In this document: piece after piece, positions 57,816 through 64,000 of the stretch
Layout: each line of letters starts with the position of its first letter
How positions within the stretch are numbered: the stretch's first letter is position 1
Assembly (NCBI GenBank): GCA_019137255.1
Contig: WPDH01000016.1
Coordinates: 62,001-126,000 of the forward strand
DNA: 64,000 nt
Source of the DNA: Corinectria fuckeliana
Lineage: Eukaryota > Ascomycota > Sordariomycetes > Hypocreales > Nectriaceae
Direction: 5' to 3'
Notes under the pieces: generated by a model
What the model saw: the letters and a program-made list of their open reading frames with translations, nothing else
Databases searched by the model: none
Told to the model about the DNA's origin: nothing
Position numbers and translations under genes: made by a program

Positions 57816-59924
57816 GATTGATGGTCGGATAACTAGGCACGCAAGGAGCTGGGCCTAGGTTCATCCTCATGTCCCACAAACGCTTACGCTGTGGGTGAAG
57901 AAAAACGTGAGGCTGCAGATCAAAGCCCAGGGGCCGTGACGGGAGGGAGCACAGAGCTGAACAAGGCTCCACTCAACTGAGCGCAGGAAGGGTCCTCAAC
58001 GAGCGCACCCCGTCCCATCCCCCAAGACCCTGGACAGCCTGAAAATTTCGAGAGTCGGATCACGCTTGGACAGCCACGACCAAGAGTTCCCCGGCTGGCT
58101 CGCACCCGATTTCGCAGGCGGCCTGTCTTCGTCGCGGGCAACATGCGATCCTTGCGATGCGAACTTGTTAGGTTTGCTTTTTTTCCTTCAATTTCCATCT
58201 CTTTCTCTTTCTCCCTTCACCTGGTTTTTCTTCTTGTTAGGTCATCTAGAGCCCGCCTGTCACGATTGCATTTTTGCATCTCTGCTGTCTCATCGTAGCG
58301 TGTTATTACTCCAAAGCCATGCAGGAGCGGCAGTAGACGAGTTATGGTGGGCAGAAGAGTGGCGGCGGGGGCGTCCCGAGCTGAATGTTCGTTCGTCTTG
58401 GTGCCCGCCGCCCTGGCTTTTGCCCCCGGGTACGTACGAAGTAGTATGTTTTTAGCTGCCTGCCAAGGAGCCATTGTCACTCCGTCGATGAATGGGTCAA
58501 CTGACGCCTGCTGGGGGGGCTTCTAGTGAGGCACCTCGCGAGGCATGGGATTATTGTATCCCATTCCCTACCCAGACTGAAATTGGCGTATCTACTGTGT
58601 TGCTGCCGTTTCCCGAGCCGGCTGTTGTGGTATCATGACATGTTTGCGTGGGAGTTTCGTTTATCTCGAATGGGCATTTGGATCTGGCAGTTGGCCAACC
58701 AGCGTGCTCCAGAGCCTCCAGATGCTCCTAACCCTGGTCATAGTCAGAGGCCTGCTTAGCTCAAATATCATGTTCGCCACCCGGCGCCCCTCCTTTGTTG
58801 GTCTTGGCTAGGGATTAGTTATTGGAGCATGGACGGATAGTTTTAGACTCGGTTCGTCTCGTTGAGCAATCAGCATCGCCAACCGGACATTCGAACATGT
58901 CGTCAGAAACGGAGCTCCAGCCGCATGGTACTTAGTCAAGTAGTAAAGCTCGCCAAGCTAGACCAGGGCAGGGGAAGGCCTGTTAAAGCCCTCCGGTCCA
59001 AGATCAGGCCAGCTACCCGCCCACACACATTGTCGGGAAGGCGACCTCGCAGTCCTCGGTCGGTCACCCATCAGGGGTGGAGCTACAGTGTAAGGTAGTG
59101 ATGACACGCAGTCGCGCGGCGACGCATCATACCCTCGCACCCTCGTGTTCCTCGTAAGCTGAATCATGCCTAGCGCCGTCTCTGCCGTCGCCGTGGGAAG
59201 AAGAAGGGTGCCATCGGGGCACGGGGTTGGCCAGATGACGGATAGGACGTCAACGATAGCGACGAGACAACGAGGAACGAGCCGTCGTTCGTGTGGCGAT
59301 ACAGATCCCAGCTGCTGCCGGTCGTGCTGCCGGTAGCGTATCCCTACCAGGGGTGAGCTGCCTGTCCTTGTCAAGCGGGCAAGTTGGCAGGATGCGAGAT
59401 TGACATGTAGTGGCGGAGGGAGGTGGAGGGAGGTGAATGGGTGGAAGGACGACATGGAGAGACTGGAGAAACGGAGAGATCGACAGAGTTGTCGTTGCGA
59501 ATGGCGTGTCAGATATCCCAAATTTTTGTTTGAGGTGTTGAGGAAGTAGTAGATACTACTAGTAGGTAAGTAGGTAGGTGCTACCTACCTAGGTCGGCAA
59601 GGAGGGAATAGAAAGGGAAGGAAGGAAAGAAGGGTGGAGGAGAAAGGAGGAAGGAGGAAAGAAGGAACCTAAAGGAGAGGACGGGATGGAACATTCCCAC
59701 TCGAGAGACAAGAAGAGGCTCTTTCTCCCTCCAAGCATTCGTACTAAAGTAATAAGAAGGAAGCCAGCCTTATAATACCGCCACAAACCCGCCCGGTCTG
59801 GCTTTGACTTTCCTTCCATTGCCGGGCGAGTCAACTGCTGCATTCCTACTAGTACTGTACACATCATCCAGAATCCTGCGGTGGAAAGAACCAACGCTTC
59901 AAGCGCGCCTGCCTGCCTTGCATC

Positions 59925-60006
59925 AAGCACACACCAAGCACACAGCACACAGCACACAGCACTCAGCACACAACACTCAGCATCCAGCACCCAACATTCA
60001 ACATTG
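59925..60006. repeat. Degenerate CAGCACA tandem repeat
   Basis: Irregular CAAGCACACA/CAGCACA/CTCAGCA/CCAGCAC units over about 80 bases in the inferred leader of the Ilp-type gene. Confidence 0.75.
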
Positions 60007-60504
60007 AATATCGAGATTCTTACATAACCGTCCATCTTCTCAATCTTTCTTCTCGCCTCCACCGAAGCATTCAACTTCACCTCCCCACTACTGAACTTCT
60101 TCCATCATCGCCAACTCTCGTCTACTCCATCCTCTCCCTGCCACTTATTTCTTCCTCCTCATCTTCTTCATCCTGCTGTCCCTTGGCTGCTTGTGCATAT
60201 ATGCGCATCTACAACAACTAAAGACTAAGGATCTCCCGGGCTCAACGTCGCCTCGCTCTGCCTTCTCCTGGACCCCACCAGCTATCTTGGACTGCCCCAT
60301 TAGACTTCTCTAGACTCGCCAACTCAGTTCTTCGTCCCTCCCTTCTCGTCAACTCTGCGACTTATACCGGGACCCATCTCCAACCCACTCACTCAGCCAA
60401 CCGGCCTCGCCGTCAGCCAATCATCACTGCCGCGGCCCTCCCAACCGCCCAGCCCTTGCCCCATCATCGTCGCTATCGCCGCTGTCGCTACCCCAGCCTG
60501 TGCT

Positions 60505-60530
60505 CAGTGCAGTGTGCAGTGTGCAGTGTG
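60505..60530. repeat. CAGTGTG tandem repeat
   Basis: Three to four copies of GCAGTGT in the same leader. Confidence 0.8.
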
Positions 60531-60819
60531 CCGTTCTTGGGCGAGGCCCTTCTCACTCTTATTCGTGCAGGACATCTGGCTCCTGGAATCCCGCTACGTC
60601 TATCTGAGCACGAGTCAGACTCTTAGCCCGAACCTGCGTTTCCTGTGTCGGCGCAATTAGCCATCTTCGGGAACACTATCCTTGCCGGCACAAGTTCAAC
60701 GCCTGTCGTCACGCCTCTTTCGTCACTGGCAATTTGGCCGAGTCTGAAACCGAACGGATACTCCAAAGTATAGGTTATAGGCCTATCCTAGAAAAGCCCT
60801 ACGTCCGCTTCTAGCCATC

Positions 60820-61573
60820 ATGTCTTTACAATTCCAGCATGTACGCTACTCCCCTTTTCTTTCTCTGTCCCTCCTCACGGCCCCCCTTCTCGGTTCCCTC
60901 TCAATGTTCCCTGATTGTAGTGTTGTTGGTAAGTCGTCACGGGGCTGACACATTCATTTAGTCATTTCAAGAGTCCCAATTCGATATCTTCGACTGGTAT
61001 CCCAAGTTTCAGTCCTGTCACCGCTATTTCCTCGACCATGCTCAATACAGCGGACCTGTTCAGACAGTGGGAGCCTTCGTGAACATCCTATTGCCCTTCC
61101 AAAAAGCTCCGTCGTCTTCTTCCACACCTACCGGCTCCGGTCCACCAGCAGTCCCCGGGGTCTCGTCCGCCTCCGCACGAATGACAGCACCTGGTGCCGC
61201 AGGCATCCAAGTTAGCCTCATTCCCTATATTCGCCGTCTCGTTGTGACTGGCTTCGACTCTCCAGCCGTTCTTCATGGCTTCTTTGGGGATGACTGGCTT
61301 GAAGGCATCGGCCCTGTGCACGAAACAGAGCGTAGGAACTACCTGTTTGCAGCAAAGAGCGACAGCTGGTTGAGGGTAAAGGCACACTACGACATGGCCG
61401 ATGGCCAGACCGTTCCATTCCTGAAACCACTTCAGTCCGTTACTGAAGCCGAGATTCAGAGTGCCGAGACGAACTGGAGCGAGTGGCTCGCGATGCAAGA
61501 CTGGATGCTGGGCCCCCGAGCACCCCACGACGTCGGAGAACGTCGTGTCAGAGTTAAGAACGAACAGGATTGA
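60820..61573 (+). CDS. Fungal 'Ilp is an apoptosis inhibitor'-type protein
   Basis: A 210-residue protein conserved in filamentous ascomycetes and often annotated as an apoptosis-inhibitor-like protein, without biochemical support that I know of. A 21-nt first exon (MSLQFQH) joins over intron 60841-60961 to the main exon, giving SFQESQFDIFDWYPKFQSCH. Conserved blocks: RYFLDHAQYSGPVQTVGAFV, NILLPFQK, a variable Ser/Pro-rich insert, SLIPYIRRLVVTGFDSPAVL, HGFFGDDWLEGIGP, RRNYLFAAKS, and WSEWLAMQDWMLGPRAP near the C-terminus. No signal peptide, membrane segment or BIR zinc-binding motif is present, so the 'IAP-like' name should not be read as a BIR protein. The gene converges with set1. The long C/T-rich leader and small first exon were only found by joining the splice. 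Confidence 0.8.
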
Positions 61574-62189
61574 CTTTGGTTTAAGCAGGCAGCGAGATGC
61601 AAATGCGGACGATGGAACAAAGAGAACGAAAGGTCGACAACAAATACAACGAGGAGAAGACACAGGGGCTTAGTATTGGCGTCGGTAATGTAACACATAG
61701 TCACACAGCGTCAGCGACGGATCATTGAATACAGCGGTGGCATCTTGGCCCGCCGCCTTGTCGCACAACACATCTTGTAGTGCTTAACTCCATTCCTGGC
61801 TTTGAGGAGTCACCACGCTCCAATCTATCTTGGGGTGAGCTGGTGTGTATGTACAGAGGCGACAGAGGCCGCCACGGATTTGGATTAAAGGGAAACAAAA
61901 GAAAAAGAAATAAACAACACTGGCCGGTTAAACGCCCCGTCGAAGCACCCGTGCATCGGATGCCGGCTTGATACCTAGTAAAACAGAATGCCCTTTGAGC
62001 GGTAAAATGGGCAAACGCATTTGTAAAAATCCCTTCCCACCTCTCCCGTGGTCGACCAAAATAGACTCGTGAGAACACCACCCCGTTATTGCATCCCCCA
62101 ACGCCTTCATGAATGACCCAGGGCAATTCACTTTTACTTTCCCCCTTTCTGCCGAAATCCAGGAAAAAAGGAAAAAAAAAACACTCGCA
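61574..62189. other. Convergent spacer between the Ilp-type gene and set1
   Basis: 616 bases holding the 3' ends of both genes. No gene or RNA seen. Confidence 0.6.
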
Positions 62190-64000
62190 TCAGTTGAGGT
62201 ACCCCTTGCAAGCCGCCGTGCCGCAGAGACAAGGGATACGGTCCAAGCTGCCAATCTCCCGCTCGAACTTGTAGTCGTAGGTCAACTCCTCGTCTACAGG
62301 CAAGTTTCGTTAGCATTATATTCACAGCCTTCAAGGGAGGAAAGGGGGATTAAAGGGGTAGCATACTCATAGCTATGTCGCGCAGCGCGTAGATGACGAT
62401 GCGCTTGCTGCCCTCGACCTTGATGATCTTGGCAGTGCAGTTGGGCATGCAGCTGTGGTTGATGAAGCGCGCGATGCCACCCTTCTTGGTGGCGTCGACG
62501 ACGGTGTTGTCGTCGATGCGGAAGAGGTAACTGCTGCCGATTCCGCTCTTGAGGTAGCGCTTCTCGCGGATCTCGGCAATCTGCTGGCGGACTTCCTCGC
62601 CGACGTACTCAATGATCATGTCGTCCTTGGCGATATTCTCCATGGCGTACAGGCCCCAGTTGTGGATGGCCGAGCGCGCAAACTTGACGGGCTTCTTGCG
62701 CTTCTTGAGCTGGTTGAACTTGAACACGTCCGAGTCCTGGCCCAACGTCTTCTTCTGGTCGTTCAAGTCGGCCACGTATCGCCGGTTCGTGGCGCGGTTC
62801 GCTCTCGAGTTGCCCTTGGCGATGAGCTTCTCTGCGGCAATCTTGGCCGCCTCCGCCGCGGTGGTGGCCGCAGTGTCCTTGCCCGAGTTCTTAAAGCGGG
62901 CTTCGCGCTCCTCGCGCACCTTCTGCACCTTGATATGATGAGGCAGGTACTTTGACTTCTCTGAGTTGAGGATCTTCTTGACCCCTTCGGTCCGGGCGCA
63001 GCCAGTTGGGTTGGGCACGTAGTAGCCTTTGATGGAGACGGGGTTGTCGGGGACGCCATCGGCAGAGTTGAGTTCCCTGATGCGGTTACGCTTCCATAGC
63101 CAGAGTTCTGAGTCTCCAATATCTCCCAGGGGGAACCTTCTAGTAAGCTTCGCCACGTCAGGTCCGTCGTTGGCACCGAGGGCCAACCCCTGGAACATGG
63201 TCAGATCCGGCTTTGCGCCGTCAGGTAATACCATGGCTGCTACCAGGGGCTCCGTCGAGAAGAGCTTTTCGTTGTGCTTCTCTGGCTTCTTAGCCGGGGG
63301 TTCATCGGCTGGCAGCTCCTTGTCCTCCACCTTGGGAACTTTTGGGGTGTCCTTTTCCTCCGCCTCCTCTTCACGCTGAGAATCCACCTCCGCCTGACGC
63401 TTCAGAGCCTCTCGTTCCTTAAACAGTTGCTTCTTCGTCTTCTTCTTGGCCTTGACGCCCTTCTTCTTGTAGCCCTTGCCGCCGATGGACATGGGAGTTT
63501 CCGAGCGGGAGACTCTGCTCTCGAGGTCATCGCCAAGTTCGGCATCTGGAAGAATATCCACAGAGTCCTCACGAGCCATGAAATCCGAACCAAGCTGTCC
63601 GAGCTTGACCCCAAACAGCTCCTCGTCCGCCTTCTTTTGCCGCTTGAAGGCAGTCTCTATCGAGACCTCCAACTTCCGTTTCTTGGATATCAAAGGGCCA
63701 TCCGCAATTGCGAAGCTAGCCTCAGTCATGGAATCATCCTCACCTGGACCCCAGGAGGCAAAGTCGTCCTTGGAGACGTCGTCATCGGTGCTCATTCGAC
63801 TGCGCGGTCGGGATTCTGGCTCTTCGGTCTCGCCAGCTAACAAGGCGCGGGCGTCAGTGTCGTCATCCGACTCCGCATCGCTGTCCAGACCCCTGAGACG
63901 GTGATGAAGGGAGCGGAATGCATTTCGCGCGGCAGGGGGTCGTTGGCGTGAAAAGGGATCGACAAACGCACTACGTTGAGCTTGTCCCTTGACCTTGGTC
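62190..64000 (-). CDS. set1: Histone H3 lysine-4 methyltransferase SET1 (COMPASS), 5' partial
   Basis: Catalytic subunit of COMPASS. The frame is open to the window end, so only the C-terminal part, about 580 residues, is present; one intron (62294-62366) splits the SET domain. Upstream is an acidic and Lys-rich linker (KGYKKKGVKAKKKTKKQ), then the n-SET region (GDSELWLWKRNRIREL) with SIKGYYVPNPTGCARTEG. The SET domain runs from ARSAIHNWGLYAMENIAKDD through IEYVGEEVRQQIAEIREKRY and GIARFINHSCMPNCTAKI, with the NHSC catalytic/cofactor motif. Across the splice comes DIAMNEELTYDYKFE, and post-SET cysteines in IPCLCGTAACKGYLN close the protein. The Tyr of ELTYDY and the three post-SET Cys are intact. 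An intron-retaining frame would stop right after the DIAM block. Confidence 0.95.

Larger units (their letters stand above)
55204..60819. other. 5.6-kb gene-poor region
   Basis: The largest gap in the window. No frame of convincing length, domain or codon bias was found, and no tRNA, 5S or transposon ends were recognised. The last 900 bases are C/T-rich and probably the leader of the Ilp-type gene, with a 6-codon upstream frame at 60201-60221. Repeats are listed separately. The rest, of mixed composition, could hold a noncoding RNA or a decayed gene. Confidence 0.5.

Noticed and set aside
58958..59521. 187-codon reverse frame in the 5.6-kb gap
   Set aside because: Arg/Ser/Pro-rich with no motif; typical of chance frames in GC-rich fungal DNA.

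Overview
The window is nuclear DNA of a filamentous ascomycete. Nearly every gene is eukaryotic. Introns are short (about 50-120 nt) with GTRNGT donors and CTAAY-type branch sites, and coding DNA is GC-rich while the spacers are more AT-rich and full of TAGGTA/GGTACC-like motifs. Gene content (SCAP, samB, Set1, a complex I accessory subunit, an 'Ilp'-type fungal protein) fits Sordariomycetes. A small gene with repeated CaaX-like units, resembling the hybrid pheromone precursors described in Trichoderma, makes Hypocreales the best guess. No rRNA, tRNA, CRISPR array or intact transposon was seen.

Layout. 0-9 kb: the 3' part of a P5B ATPase, an SAM-dependent methyltransferase of the cyclopropane-synthase family, a tiny complex I subunit (reverse strand) and a tail-anchored UBE2J1-type E2. 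9-17 kb: the large TFIIIC subunit and a nucleolar-looking coiled-coil protein (both reverse). 17-22.4 kb: AIM6-like phosphodiesterase, cyanase, the three-unit CaaX peptide gene (20068-20238) and EBP2. 23.3-25.2 kb: samB/MUB1 (reverse), behind which lies about 4 kb without a supportable gene. 29.3-33 kb: an unknown two-TM protein diverging from a Zrg17-type zinc transporter. 33.4-40.7 kb: MGM1 diverging from SPB1, which converges on a JMJD7-like hydroxylase. 42.8-46.4 kb: SCAP. 50-55.2 kb: a 14-3-3-like protein, a Myb/SANT-like protein and a DUF4202 protein. 60.8-64 kb: an Ilp-type protein converging on the 3' part of SET1.

Most genes are ordinary housekeeping functions: ribosome biogenesis (EBP2, SPB1), Pol III transcription (TFIIIC), mitochondrial membrane fusion (MGM1), sterol sensing (SCAP), ER zinc import (Zrg17), ERAD ubiquitination (UBE2J1) and chromatin (SET1). 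There is no operon-like logic or obvious metabolic cluster. The most noteworthy item is the 56-residue CaaX-repeat peptide precursor. It has a TATA box and a CT-rich leader typical of strongly expressed genes, three YPLGCxxM units, a true C-terminal CaaX box and no dibasic Kex2 site.

All gene models were assembled by hand: splice sites were chosen so that frames join and family motifs are continuous, and exon sums were checked for divisibility by three where whole genes are present.
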